Below the pieces are notes generated by a model that saw only the letters and a list, made by a program, of their open reading frames with translations, did not search any database and was not told the origin of the DNA. From Virgisporangium ochraceum (GTDB lineage: Bacteria; Actinomycetota; Actinomycetes; Mycobacteriales; Micromonosporaceae), in contig NZ_BOPH01000133.1 of the NCBI RefSeq assembly GCF_016863655.1, positions 1 to 35,207 of the forward strand: a stretch of DNA of 35,207 bases, written 5' to 3'. Position numbers and translations under genes: made by a program. Shown piece after piece: positions 22,387 to 30,002 of this stretch. Position 1 is the first letter of the stretch; each line of letters starts with the position of its first letter.

Positions 22387-22833
22387 CGCCCCCCACAGCC
22401 CCTCGCGCCGCCCGGCCCGGCCCGGTTGCCCGCCGATCTTGCAGTTCTGGCCCCGACAAAAGCCACCAGAAGCACACCAAAGGGCGGCCACAACTGCAAG
22501 ATCGACGCGGCCGGCCGGCCGGGCACACACGAGGAGGCGGACGGCCGGACGGGCACGCGCGACGGGCACACGCGGACGGGCACACGCGGACGGGCACACG
22601 GACGGACGGCCCCGCGGACCGGCCAAGCGCGGACGGACACGGACGCACGCGGACCGACGGCCCCGCGGACCGACAGGCGCACGGGCGCACGCGACCGACG
22701 GACCCGCGAGCCCTCAGGCGGACGCGGACCGACGGGCGCGCGGACCCGCACGCGGACGCGGACCGACCGGCGCACACGGACCGACCGGCCCCGCGGCCCC
22801 AGCCACGGACCCCGCAGACCCGCGGCGCGTGGA
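22387..22833. other. Convergent intergenic region with inverted repeat and low-complexity GC-rich tract
   Basis: The region holds a 71-bp inverted repeat (22434-22504) and, from about 22540 to 22800, degenerate short repeats built on CGGGCACACGCGGA and related words. Open frames across it on both strands are compositional artefacts: their products are only Arg/Thr/Gly/Pro. No gene is supported. Confidence 0.7.
22434..22504. repeat. Inverted copies of a dispersed 19-bp repeat
   Basis: CGATCTTGCAGTTCTGGCC at 22434-22452 and its complement with one mismatch at 22486-22504 face each other across 33 bp. A third copy lies at 35178-35196. The arrangement could form a hairpin between the convergent MpaB-family and nuclease genes, so it may act as a bidirectional terminator. 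Confidence 0.75.
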
Positions 22834-23667
22834 TCAGCTGGCCGACAGGGCTGACCAGGGTTCCTTCGCCGGGGCCGCCGCGCTGCCCTCCGGACACGCC
22901 TTCCGGTAGTCGCACCAACCACACAAGGGGCCGGGTGCCGGCGGGAAGGCCTCGTCGGCGGAGCGGCCCTCGGTGCGGGCGCGCTCGGCGGACATCACGT
23001 CGTGGGCGGTGTCCTCGGCGCGGCGCAGGTGCCGGGCCAACGACTCCTCGGTGTGCTCGTGGGCGGCGACCGTGCCGGTGGGGAGGTGGTGCAGCTCCAC
23101 CCGGGTGCAGGCCCGCCGGAAGGTGCGCTGGGCCGAGTACGCGTACAGGGCCAGCGCCCGGGACCCGCGGGCGTCGTCGCTGGTGGACTCGCTGCGACCG
23201 GTCTTGTAGTCGACGATCACGAGTTCGTCGCCGCGGCGGTCGATGCGGTCGACCCGTCCGGAGAGGGCGAGCACCGACGTGCGCGCGGCGACCGTGCGCT
23301 CGACGCCGACCGGCTCGTCGGCCGGGTCGGCCTCGGCGAGGTAGGTCTCGAGCCAACCCAGTGACCGCCGGAACGCGTCCCGCTCCTGTTCGCCGTCGCG
23401 GTAACCCTCGCTGACCCAGGTGGCCTTCAGCAGCCCGGGCAGCGCCGCCGGCGTGCGCCGCTGGGCGGGCAGGCCGTACCAGTTCTTCAGCGCCGTGTGC
23501 ACACTCGCGCCGAGGGAGTTGTGCGCCCAGGGCGGGCCCTTCGGCGGCGACGGGCGATCGACGTATGTGAACCGGTACCGGCGTGGACAGTCCTCGTAGG
23601 AGCCGAGCTTGCTCGGCGTGCACGTGAACAGCCGCGGCGGGGCATCGAAGAGGCCTGGTTGCTGCAC
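22834..23667 (-). CDS. RecB-like PD-(D/E)XK nuclease with Fe-S cysteines
   Basis: This 277-residue protein starts at GTG 23667. Motifs: TPSKLGSYEDCPRRYRFTYV at the N-terminus (first cluster Cys), the nuclease core GRVDRIDRRGDELVIVDYKT (catalytic D and D-x-K), and LCGWCDYRKACPEG at the C-terminus (three more Cys). Four Cys in this layout ligate a 4Fe-4S cluster, as in AddB, Cas4 and related PDDEXK_1 proteins. It is a stand-alone form common in actinobacteria, presumably in DNA repair. No CRISPR or helicase gene is adjacent. It lies 20 bp after the PHP gene on the same strand. Confidence 0.88.
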   Translation of the reverse strand: MQQPGLFDAPPRLFTCTPSKLGSYEDCPRRYRFTYVDRPSPPKGPPWAHNSLGASVHTALKNWYGLPAQRRTPAALPGLLKATWVSEGYRDGEQERDAFRRSLGWLETYLAEADPADEPVGVERTVAARTSVLALSGRVDRIDRRGDELVIVDYKTGRSESTSDDARGSRALALYAYSAQRTFRRACTRVELHHLPTGTVAAHEHTEESLARHLRRAEDTAHDVMSAERARTEGRSADEAFPPAPGPLCGWCDYRKACPEGSAAAPAKEPWSALSAS

Positions 23668-23687
23668 GTGACAATCCTGCCACCCGC

Positions 23688-24521
23688 CTATGACAGAACT
23701 GAGGCCACCAACCGCTCGTACTGGTCGGGCGCGGTCGTGCAGGCCCCCAGCCGCACGGTCTTGTTCGAGCCGTGGAAGTCACTCGATCCGGTGACGAGCA
23801 GCCCGAGGTCGCTGGCCAGCCCCCGCACGTGCTCCCGCTCGGCCGGGGAATGATCGTCGTGGTCGGCCTCCAGCCCGGCCAGCCCGGCCGTCGCCAGGTC
23901 CGCGATCAGCTCGTCGGGAACCACGCGGCCGCGCACGGTCGCCCGCGGATGCGCGAACACCGCGGCCCCGCCGGCGTCCCGCACGAGCGCCAGCGCTTCG
24001 AACACATCAAGATCCTTCTTTGGGACCCGGTAGCGCTCGCCGAGCCACTCCGACTCGAACGCCGCCCGCACCGTGGGCACCAGCCCGAGCCGGATGAGTG
24101 CCCGGGCGAGGTGCGGCCGGCCGATGCTGCCCCCGGCGGCATCGGCCACGATCTCGTCCCAGCTCACGTCGATCCCGTCGGCGCGGAGCAGGTCGACCAT
24201 CCGCTTCGCCCGGGTCTCCCGCGACTCGCGCACCCCGGCCAGCGCCGCGGACAGGGCCGGGTGCTCCGGGTCGAACAGGTAGGCGAGCAGGTGCAGCGAG
24301 ATCGGCGGGTCCGGCGCGTACCAGCGGCAGGACAGCTCCGCCCCGCGTACCAGCGTGAGCCCCGGCGGCAGCGCCTCGGCGGCCGGGGCCCAGCCCGCGG
24401 TGTTGTCGTGGTCGGTCAGCGCGACGACGTCGAGCCCGGCGTCGGCCGCGGCCCGCACCAGCTCGGCCGGCGTGAGCGTGCCGTCACTGACCGACGAGTG
24501 GGTATGCAGATCGATGCGCAC
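23688..24521 (-). CDS. PHP-domain phosphoesterase (TrpH/RNase AM-like)
   Basis: This 277-residue protein begins at GTG 24521. It has all PHP metal-site motifs: DLHTHSSVSDG, LTDHDN, RGAELSCRW, the IGRPHLARALI segment, AVFAHPRA and VTGSSDFHG. Relatives include E. coli YciV (TrpH, RNase AM), a 5'-3' exoribonuclease that also hydrolyses 3',5'-nucleotide bisphosphates; either activity is possible here. It has no ribosome binding site. TAGCGT, whose TAG is the stop of the preceding gene, ends 6 nt before the start codon. Confidence 0.9.
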   Translation of the reverse strand: MRIDLHTHSSVSDGTLTPAELVRAAADAGLDVVALTDHDNTAGWAPAAEALPPGLTLVRGAELSCRWYAPDPPISLHLLAYLFDPEHPALSAALAGVRESRETRAKRMVDLLRADGIDVSWDEIVADAAGGSIGRPHLARALIRLGLVPTVRAAFESEWLGERYRVPKKDLDVFEALALVRDAGGAAVFAHPRATVRGRVVPDELIADLATAGLAGLEADHDDHSPAEREHVRGLASDLGLLVTGSSDFHGSNKTVRLGACTTAPDQYERLVASVLS

Positions 24522-24527
24522 CCGACA

Positions 24528-24533
24528 ACGCTA
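24528..24533 (-). promoter_or_regulatory. Putative leaderless -10 (TAGCGT) of PHP gene on upstream stop codon
   Basis: The minus-strand hexamer TAGCGT starts with the stop codon of the propeller-like gene (24531-24533) and is 6 nt from GTG 24521. Confidence 0.45.
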
Positions 24534-25685
24534 CTGGCTCACGATCAGCGACAGCCCGGGAACCTTGTACTCCACGGCCTTCTCGTTCGCGAACGGCGAG
24601 AGCACCACGACACCCGTCGACGTGTGCAGCGCGACGGTGTCGCGGTCGAGCCACGCCGCCTCGGGGCCGACGCGGTCGACGCTCCAGGCCACCTGCGCGC
24701 CGGTTCGCCAGTCGGCGAACAGGTCGAACATCTGCGCCTGCTTCCGGTCGGCCACCACCAGCCACCGCCCGGACGGCGACACCCACCCCCGGATCGGCAA
24801 CCAGTCGACGCGGTGGCAGTCGGAGTCGTCGAGCGTCAGGTTGGTCATCCGCACCGACGCCAGGCACACGCTCTTGCGGTCCTGCCGGGCGACGACGAGC
24901 TCGGCGCTGGCCCGGACCCCGTACACGGCGACGAAGGCGGCCCACGTCGGCACGTAGTCACCGCGGTCGGGGAACCACAGGTCGTGCCGCTGGGGACCGG
25001 ACGGCCCCAGATCGGCGAGCAGCACCGCGTCGCCGACGAACCCGACCGGGCCACCGGACGCCGGCCCGTCGGTGGCGACCGCCTGCGCCTTCGTCGACGC
25101 CCGGCCGATCGGCACGACGGTCTCCTGGTAGAACATCCGCGACCCGTCGAGCCAGGCGACCCGGCCCGACCCATCGGCCGAGACGGCCACCGACCGCACC
25201 CGGTCGAGCACCACCACCGGTGCACCGGTGCGTTCGTTGACATACCAGGCGCGCTCCTGGTCGGCTCCGCTCTGCTCGACCACGACGAACCCGTCGCCGG
25301 CGCGCTGCACCTGCGTGATGGTGCCGGCCGGCAGCCGCACCGATCGGCCGCTGCGCAGGTAGAGCCAGCCCGACTGGACGTAGTCGACCGGCACGTCGGA
25401 GTTCGACGGCGGCATCGGCGACGACACCGCGACGTAGTCGCGCGGGGCGGCGAGGTTGGTGCCGGACCCGTACTGCGCCGGCCCGTTACCGCCGACGACG
25501 ACCACCAGCGACGCGGTGACGACCGCGCACACCATCAGCGCCGCGGCCAGCCCGCCGCCCACGCGCCGACGCCGCTGGGCACGGCCGGCCGCGATCACAC
25601 GCTCGGCCAGGTCGCCCACGTCGGGCAGCCGCTGGCGGGCGTGTTCGCGCAGCGCCGCGGTGAGGGCGTCTTCCAGGGCGGTCAC
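24531..25685 (-). CDS. Membrane-anchored propeller-like protein encoded with the ECF sigma factor
   Basis: GTG 25685 overlaps the sigma-factor stop (GTGA), giving 384 residues. An N-terminal cytosolic helix-rich segment of about 45 residues (LEDALTAALREHARQRLPDV) precedes one membrane helix (GGGLAAALMVCAVVTASLVV). A long extracytoplasmic domain follows, with beta-rich repeats such as SVAVSADGSGRVAWLDG and GWVSPSGRWLVVADR, typical of TolB/WD-type propellers. Genes of this shape coupled to SigE-family sigma factors probably encode membrane anti-sigma or sensor partners. The short N-terminal segment lacks a recognisable zinc anti-sigma motif, so that role is inference. Longer upstream starts would overlap the sigma gene in another frame and are rejected. 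Confidence 0.8.
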   Translation of the reverse strand: MTALEDALTAALREHARQRLPDVGDLAERVIAAGRAQRRRRVGGGLAAALMVCAVVTASLVVVVGGNGPAQYGSGTNLAAPRDYVAVSSPMPPSNSDVPVDYVQSGWLYLRSGRSVRLPAGTITQVQRAGDGFVVVEQSGADQERAWYVNERTGAPVVVLDRVRSVAVSADGSGRVAWLDGSRMFYQETVVPIGRASTKAQAVATDGPASGGPVGFVGDAVLLADLGPSGPQRHDLWFPDRGDYVPTWAAFVAVYGVRASAELVVARQDRKSVCLASVRMTNLTLDDSDCHRVDWLPIRGWVSPSGRWLVVADRKQAQMFDLFADWRTGAQVAWSVDRVGPEAAWLDRDTVALHTSTGVVVLSPFANEKAVEYKVPGLSLIVSQ

Positions 25686-26362
25686 CGCACGGCACCACCC
25701 GGAACGGTGCTGAGCGCGTCGGCACCGGCCACCGCCGCGCCGGAACCCACCGCCGCGCCGGAACCCGCAGCGGTGCCGGACGCCGCGGCGCGGCGACCGG
25801 GTACGAGCGTGGTGGTGGCGATCTGGAGGCGGCTGGCCGCCGGCTCGACGCCCTCTTCGGCCAGCCGCCGACGCAGGGTGGCGATCGCGCGGGCGCCCTG
25901 GCTCTTGACCGTGCCGACGGAGATGTCGAGCAGGCGCGCGGTCTCGGCCTCGGTGAGGTCTTCGTAGAAGCGCAGCACGAGCACCGCCCGCTGCCGCGGC
26001 GGCAGCCCGAGCACGAACTGCCACAGCAGGTCGCGCTCCGCGCGCTCGTCGGCGCCGTCGGGGCCGCTGGTCTCGGGCAGCGAACCGGTGGGCTTCTCGC
26101 CGTGCCAGCGCCGCCGCCACCAGCTCGTGGCGGTGGTGACCAGCACCCGCCGGGCGTACGGCTCGACCGAGTCGATCGTGCCGAGGCGCCGCCAGGCCAG
26201 GTACGTCTTGGTGAGCGCGGTCTGCAGCAGGTCTTCGGCGTTCGCCCAGTCGCCGGTCAACAGGTACGCCGTGCGCAACAGCGCGGCCGACCGGTTGGAC
26301 ACGAACTCACGGAACTGCTCATCGATTGGATCAGATATCCGGTCTGCTGTCCGGTCTGGCAC
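25682..26362 (-). CDS. SigE-family ECF RNA polymerase sigma factor
   Basis: GTG 26362 follows GGGAGGG by about 6 nt; the product has 226 residues. Sigma region 2 is at about 15-85 (RTAYLLTGDWANAEDLLQTA, TYLAWRRLGTIDSVEPYARR). Region 4 is at about 110-165 (GLPPRQRAVLVLRFYEDLTE, DISVGTVKSQGARAI). The last 55 or so residues are an Ala/Gly/Ser-rich tail absent from most relatives. The overlap with the downstream membrane protein indicates a sigma/partner operon. An ACAACC-N17-CGTC element at 26400-26426 resembles ECF promoters and suggests self-regulation. Confidence 0.92.
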   Translation of the reverse strand: MPDRTADRISDPIDEQFREFVSNRSAALLRTAYLLTGDWANAEDLLQTALTKTYLAWRRLGTIDSVEPYARRVLVTTATSWWRRRWHGEKPTGSLPETSGPDGADERAERDLLWQFVLGLPPRQRAVLVLRFYEDLTEAETARLLDISVGTVKSQGARAIATLRRRLAEEGVEPAASRLQIATTTLVPGRRAAASGTAAGSGAAVGSGAAVAGADALSTVPGGAVR

Positions 26363-26399
26363 CGCGTTCCCTCCCCCACACGAGCACGCCCATACATAA

Positions 26400-26426
26400 G
26401 ACGCTCGAAGTGGGGGGTTTGGTTGT
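26400..26426 (-). promoter_or_regulatory. Putative ECF-type autoregulatory promoter
   Basis: On the minus strand ACAACC (26421-26426) and CGTC (26400-26403) are 17 bp apart, matching the AAC and CGTC cores of ECF promoters. They lie about 38 bp before the sigma gene start. The match is short, so confidence is limited. Confidence 0.4.
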
Positions 26427-26445
26427 GACGCATTGTGGCGGGAAC

Positions 26446-27570
26446 TCAGGTGCCGTCGTCGATGACGTCCTGTGCACCGGCGAGCCGGGCCTCGACGGCC
26501 TCGGGCTCGTACATCTCCTCGACGATGCGCAGGTAGAGCTCATTGGGACTGGGCAGGTGCGGAATACTGCGCAGCGCCTGGTCCTGACCGGCCGACTCCA
26601 GCTCGAACGTGCCGTAGTTGAGCACCCGGCCGAGTGCGCTCTGGACGTACTTCATGTCGGTGACTCGCTGTAGCGGCATCATCGCAACATTCCGGGTGAT
26701 GACGCCGGAGACCACCATCACCCGCTTGTTGGTGAGGATGAACCGGTCGAACCACCAGTCGACGATCTTCCACGCCGCCCAGATGATGACGCCGAGCCAG
26801 CCGAGCACGAGGAAGCCGGCGATCTCGTCGGCCGCGTTGATGCGCGCCAGGTAGCCGGCCAGCAGGCCGACGGCGATCGTGACGCCGGCCGCGATGCCGA
26901 TCTCCTTCGCGAGCTGGATCGGGTGCCGCTTCCACTCCCCGCGGAACTTCTCCGTGGGGAAGAGGTAGCGCTGCACCAACGTGCTCGCCTCGTCCTCCAG
27001 CGGCACCACGCGCCGGCTGGTGACCAGCGGCGTCGTGCCACCGCGCAGCCCGCCGAGCTCCTCCTCGGTGATCGGCTCGCCGACCACGAAGGAGCCGTCG
27101 ACGTGCGACGGCCGGCCGTAGCGGGGGTCGTCGAAGTCGTCGGGCAGGTCCTGGTACGCCGTCGGCTCGTCGTCGAAGGACAGGCTCTCGCGCCGGTACC
27201 CGCCGGCGGACGCCGGAGCGGTGCCCACCGCGGGGCTGACCGGCTCACCGGCCGCGATCAGCGGATCGGGCCCGAGGTCACCGTCGGTGCGGCCACCGCG
27301 CCGGGGGCTCGGCCGCGGCTTGTCGCGCCGGACCGCCTCGGGTGGCACCTCGGCGGAGGCCGACGGCGGGTGGACCGGATCGAAGTCGGCGTCGGCCCGC
27401 GGCGCCGGCCGGTCCAGCGGCGGGTCCGACGGTGGGTCTGCTGGCCCGGACGGTTCGTCGGCGGCGGCGTGGCGGCCACGTTCGCCCTGGAACCGAGCGC
27501 GCGGGATCGGTTCGGTGTCGCGGTCGAAGAACCCCGGTTCCTCGCCCCCTCCTCGCGAGCCCTCAGCCAT
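26446..27570 (-). CDS. PH domain-containing membrane protein (YdbS-like bPH_2)
   Basis: The 374-residue protein has a long charged, Pro-rich, probably disordered N-terminal half (1-190), then SRRVVPLEDEASTLVQRYLF. Two membrane helices follow (about 228-250 and 255-275). The bacterial PH domain then contains WWFDRFILTNKRVMVVSGVI, AMMPLQRVTDMKYVQSALGR and NYGTFELESAGQDQALRSIP. This is the YdbS/YdbT type of bPH_2 protein, whose cellular role is poorly known. ATG 27570 lies only 4 bp after the stop of the small membrane protein gene, so they form an operon; there is no clear ribosome binding site and translational coupling is likely. Confidence 0.88.
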   Translation of the reverse strand: MAEGSRGGGEEPGFFDRDTEPIPRARFQGERGRHAAADEPSGPADPPSDPPLDRPAPRADADFDPVHPPSASAEVPPEAVRRDKPRPSPRRGGRTDGDLGPDPLIAAGEPVSPAVGTAPASAGGYRRESLSFDDEPTAYQDLPDDFDDPRYGRPSHVDGSFVVGEPITEEELGGLRGGTTPLVTSRRVVPLEDEASTLVQRYLFPTEKFRGEWKRHPIQLAKEIGIAAGVTIAVGLLAGYLARINAADEIAGFLVLGWLGVIIWAAWKIVDWWFDRFILTNKRVMVVSGVITRNVAMMPLQRVTDMKYVQSALGRVLNYGTFELESAGQDQALRSIPHLPSPNELYLRIVEEMYEPEAVEARLAGAQDVIDDGT

Positions 27571-27574
27571 GGCG

Positions 27575-27733
27575 CTAGCTGACGAGGCTGGTGAAGAAGT
27601 TGGTGAAGCCGTCGGCGAGGTCGGCCAGCCCGCTGCCGATCGACTTGGCCACCTGGGCGGCCGACTCGGGCCGGTACGCGATGAAGAAGATCAGGAACGC
27701 GATACTGCCCCAGGTGAGGATTTTCTTGACCAT
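27575..27733 (-). CDS. Small single-pass membrane protein
   Basis: ATG 27733 (MVKKILTWGSIAFLIFFIAY) gives 52 residues with one transmembrane helix at about 7-20 and an amphipathic C-terminus (VAKSIGSGLADLADGFTNFF). GGGGAGGG lies upstream; an ATG four codons earlier (27745) touches that site and is less likely. It is encoded immediately before the PH-domain protein. Function unknown; a membrane-associated partner of that protein is possible. Confidence 0.72.
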   Translation of the reverse strand: MVKKILTWGSIAFLIFFIAYRPESAAQVAKSIGSGLADLADGFTNFFTSLVS

Positions 27734-27861
27734 CCCCGGTCCCATCCCTCCCCACGGCTTGACGGATGTACCGCCGCGGACACTCAGCGTATCAGTCAGA
27801 CGCCTTTGGGTGAATTGTGCTCGCAACAACGCGCTGGCGTGTTGATCCTAATCCGACGGGT

Positions 27862-28521
27862 CTACACCGCACCGTGAAGATACGGCGATGGCGCGCCGTA
27901 CACCAGTTGGCCAGGCAGCGTGTCGACGAGGTCGACCAGAGTGAGATCCTCGGCGAGCAGATAGCCGGCACCGGCCGGCCAGGCGATCAGGTACAGCCAG
28001 CAGCCCTTGGCCTCGCCGACGTGGGCGCACCGGTCCTCCGCCGACTTCACCGCCCACAACGACGCCGGCCACCCGGCGGCGCGCACCTTGGCGTGCGGCG
28101 TGCCGTTGAGCTCGCTCTCGACGAACGGACCGGGATCGGGGCCGGGAATGCCGGCGAGCCGCGTACCGAGACCCACACCGGGCTCCTCGGCCACGATGAG
28201 CAGGTCGGCCGGGCCGCCGTGCAGCGGAGCCGGGCCGCTGCAGGCCACCACGCTGCCGCGGACGCCGTCACGCTCGTCGCCCACCCAGGCGACGCCGGTG
28301 ACGGTCCAACCCGGAGGCAGCGGCCACGGGCACCACAGCGGGGCGGTCTTGTCGGTCGCCGACATGCGCCCCCGGACCGCGTCGACGATCTCGGGACCGA
28401 TGTGCACGGGCACGTGCAGCGGAAGCACCGCGCCGTCGACGTCACACCGCCATTCGGTGTGCATCATGTCGGGCGGCCGCACCGAGCCACCGCATCGTGG
28501 ACAGCTCACCGAAACGCCCAT
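27862..28521 (-). CDS. DUF6758-like zinc-ribbon protein
   Basis: This 219-residue protein starts at ATG 28521. Its N-terminus VSCPRCGGSVRPPDMMHTEW with a later C (WRCDVDG) suggests a partial or paired zinc ribbon. The rest is a mixed alpha/beta domain with PLWCPWPLPPGWTVTGVAWV, a central GGPADLLIVAEEPGVGLGTR and WLYLIAWPAGAGYLLAEDL. It matches my recollection of a conserved actinobacterial protein of unknown function. It follows the methyltransferase gene by 36 bp and is probably in the same operon. The name is from memory of the family and should be checked. Confidence 0.75.
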   Translation of the reverse strand: MGVSVSCPRCGGSVRPPDMMHTEWRCDVDGAVLPLHVPVHIGPEIVDAVRGRMSATDKTAPLWCPWPLPPGWTVTGVAWVGDERDGVRGSVVACSGPAPLHGGPADLLIVAEEPGVGLGTRLAGIPGPDPGPFVESELNGTPHAKVRAAGWPASLWAVKSAEDRCAHVGEAKGCWLYLIAWPAGAGYLLAEDLTLVDLVDTLPGQLVYGAPSPYLHGAV

Positions 28522-28557
28522 CCCACTACGGTGCGTTGCCGGGCCACTGCAGTCAAC

Positions 28558-29187
28558 CTATTCGGGCGGATCCGCGTGTGCCTGAATCCAGGCGTGCATG
28601 GCGATCCCGCTGGCGACGCCCGCGTTGATCGATCTTGTCGATCCGTACTGCGCGATCGAGTACAGTGCCGCGCACGCCGAGCGGGCCGCGTCGGACAGCC
28701 CGGGGCCCTCCTGGCCGAAGAGCAGCACGCACCTGCGCGGCAACGCGTGCCGCTCCAACGGTGTGGAGCCCGGCAGGTTGTCGATTCCGAGCACCGGCAG
28801 CCCGGCACCGGCCGCCCACCCGACGAACTCCTCGACGGTCCCGTGGTGCCGCACGTGCTGGTAGCGGTCGGTCACCATGGCACCGCGCCGGTTCCAGCGC
28901 CGCCGCCCGACGATGTGCACCTCCTTCGCGAGGAACGCGTTGGCCGTGCGTACGACGGTGCCGATGTTGAGATCGTGCTGCCAGTTCTCGATCGCCACGT
29001 GGAAGTCGTGCCGGCGCCCGTCGAGGTCGGCCACGATCGCGTCGCGCCGCCAGTAGCGGTACCGGTCGACGACGTTGCGCCGGTCGCCCTGCGCCAGCAG
29101 GTCCGGGTCGAAGCGGGGATCGGCCGGCCACGGACCCTCCCACGGGCCGACGCCGACCGGCAGTTCGGGTTCCTCCACTGCTTCCAC
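28558..29187 (-). CDS. TrmH/SpoU-family RNA 2'-O-methyltransferase
   Basis: This 209-residue SPOUT enzyme transfers methyl from SAM to a ribose in tRNA or rRNA. Motif 1 is FHVAIENWQHDLNIGTVVRTAN (N..N...R), motif 2 CVLLFGQEGPGLSDAA and motif 3 IAQYGSTRSINAGVASGIAM, which together form the deep trefoil knot. The N-terminal part (about 1-60) is an actinobacterial extension. The start is GTG 29187 with no ribosome binding site; TACCTT lies 6 nt upstream, a probable leaderless start. The target nucleotide cannot be told from sequence alone. Confidence 0.9.
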   Translation of the reverse strand: MEAVEEPELPVGVGPWEGPWPADPRFDPDLLAQGDRRNVVDRYRYWRRDAIVADLDGRRHDFHVAIENWQHDLNIGTVVRTANAFLAKEVHIVGRRRWNRRGAMVTDRYQHVRHHGTVEEFVGWAAGAGLPVLGIDNLPGSTPLERHALPRRCVLLFGQEGPGLSDAARSACAALYSIAQYGSTRSINAGVASGIAMHAWIQAHADPPE

Positions 29188-29222
29188 GCAGGCAAGGTAC
29201 TAGCCGGGAGAACCGGCACCGC

Positions 29223-29678
29223 TCAGGCGGCCAGGGCGCGCTGGCACTCGTCGAGAAGATCCATCTGGGACGCGCAGACCGGGTCACCCGGCACCGGGTC
29301 GACCCCGGCCTCCCCGATGCGCCGTACCCAGGCCCGGTAGGCCTCCGCGTCGGCGGAGGGGACCCGCTGGGCGAGCACGAAGCCCGCCCGGACGCACTCG
29401 TCGCGCACGGGGTAACCGGGATCGTCGGGCGGCTCGGCCGAGGCGAAGATCGCCGTGGCGACCTCCCGCACCAGGCCGGCGGGCGTCGCCCGCGCCTGCG
29501 CGATCGTGGCCAGACCGGCGAGCCCGGCGCTGACGAGCGGCGGATCCACCGGTACGGCCAGCACCGCGGCGAGCACTCGGGAGGGCAGGCGCACCAGAAG
29601 CGCCCAGTCTCCGGGCACCAGTGACGCGGCGAAACCCGGCCGGAGTCCGGCGTTGGTAGGCGTGGGCTGGCTCCACAT
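29223..29678 (-). CDS. Conserved hypothetical protein
   Basis: ATG 29678 (MWSQPTPTNAGLRPGFAASL) follows GGGAGG by 5-6 nt and gives 151 residues; the longer open frame upstream lacks coding character. The protein is soluble, Ala/Pro/Val-rich and contains two Cys (RDECVRAGFVLAQR and PVCASQMDLLDECQ). The segment AAVLAVPVDPPLVSAGLAGL looks like a hydrophobic core helix rather than a membrane span. No family is recognised. It lies 35 bp before the methyltransferase gene on the same strand. Confidence 0.65.
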   Translation of the reverse strand: MWSQPTPTNAGLRPGFAASLVPGDWALLVRLPSRVLAAVLAVPVDPPLVSAGLAGLATIAQARATPAGLVREVATAIFASAEPPDDPGYPVRDECVRAGFVLAQRVPSADAEAYRAWVRRIGEAGVDPVPGDPVCASQMDLLDECQRALAA

Positions 29679-29922
29679 GGCGACCTCCCAGGTGGAGCAT
29701 ATGCCCGCTATCCCCCGATGGGGGCAGATCTTCGGGGGGCAGCGCCTCAAAAGCAAAACACCCCGGACGCAATGAGCGGCGGGGCCCTCCCCGGCACCCG
29801 CCACCCACGCTCTGTTAGGAAGTATTCTGGGGGTTCATCCACGGTACGTGAAGAGACGCGCGTCACATTTATCAAACAGAGATCTGCTCCTGAGTGTGGT
29901 AGCGCTCCCAAATGACGCGGAA

Positions 29923-29965
29923 AATGCACGTGCAGCTACTTTACGTAACGGCGTGCACGTGCATT
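29923..29965. promoter_or_regulatory. Nested palindromic operator
   Basis: The outer arms AATGCACGTGCA (29923-29934) and TGCACGTGCATT (29954-29965) are perfect inverted repeats, and each contains the 10-bp palindrome TGCACGTGCA. The palindrome TTACGTAA (29941-29948) sits at the centre of the whole, within half a base. The array ends 24 bp before the -10 of the 30003 gene, so a cooperative repressor or activator is likely. Confidence 0.65.
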
Positions 29966-29989
29966 CGCACCGATCGCATACGGGCGGTA

Positions 29990-29995
29990 TAGGGT
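29990..29995 (+). promoter_or_regulatory. Putative leaderless -10 (TAGGGT)
   Basis: TAGGGT is followed by 7 nt and ATG 30003, with no ribosome binding site. Confidence 0.5.
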
Positions 29996-30002
29996 GCGCG
30001 CG

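Larger units (their letters stand above)
29679..30002. other. 324-bp divergent promoter region
   Basis: No gene is supported here. The right half is unusually A/T-rich for the window and carries a nested palindrome (29923-29965). The plus-strand -10 TAGGGT is at 29990-29995. The left half holds a C/G-rich hairpin-prone tract near 29700-29745. Confidence 0.6.

Noticed and set aside
22426..22922. Several overlapping open frames in the convergent region
   Set aside because: Their products are only Arg, Thr, Gly and Pro from short degenerate repeats, with no start signals.
23772..25967. 731-codon plus-strand open frame
   Set aside because: It is antisense to the PHP, propeller-like and sigma genes; its product is Arg/His/Gly-rich without domains.
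27817..29340. 507-codon plus-strand open frame
   Set aside because: It is antisense to the zinc-ribbon and SpoU genes, which have clear family motifs.
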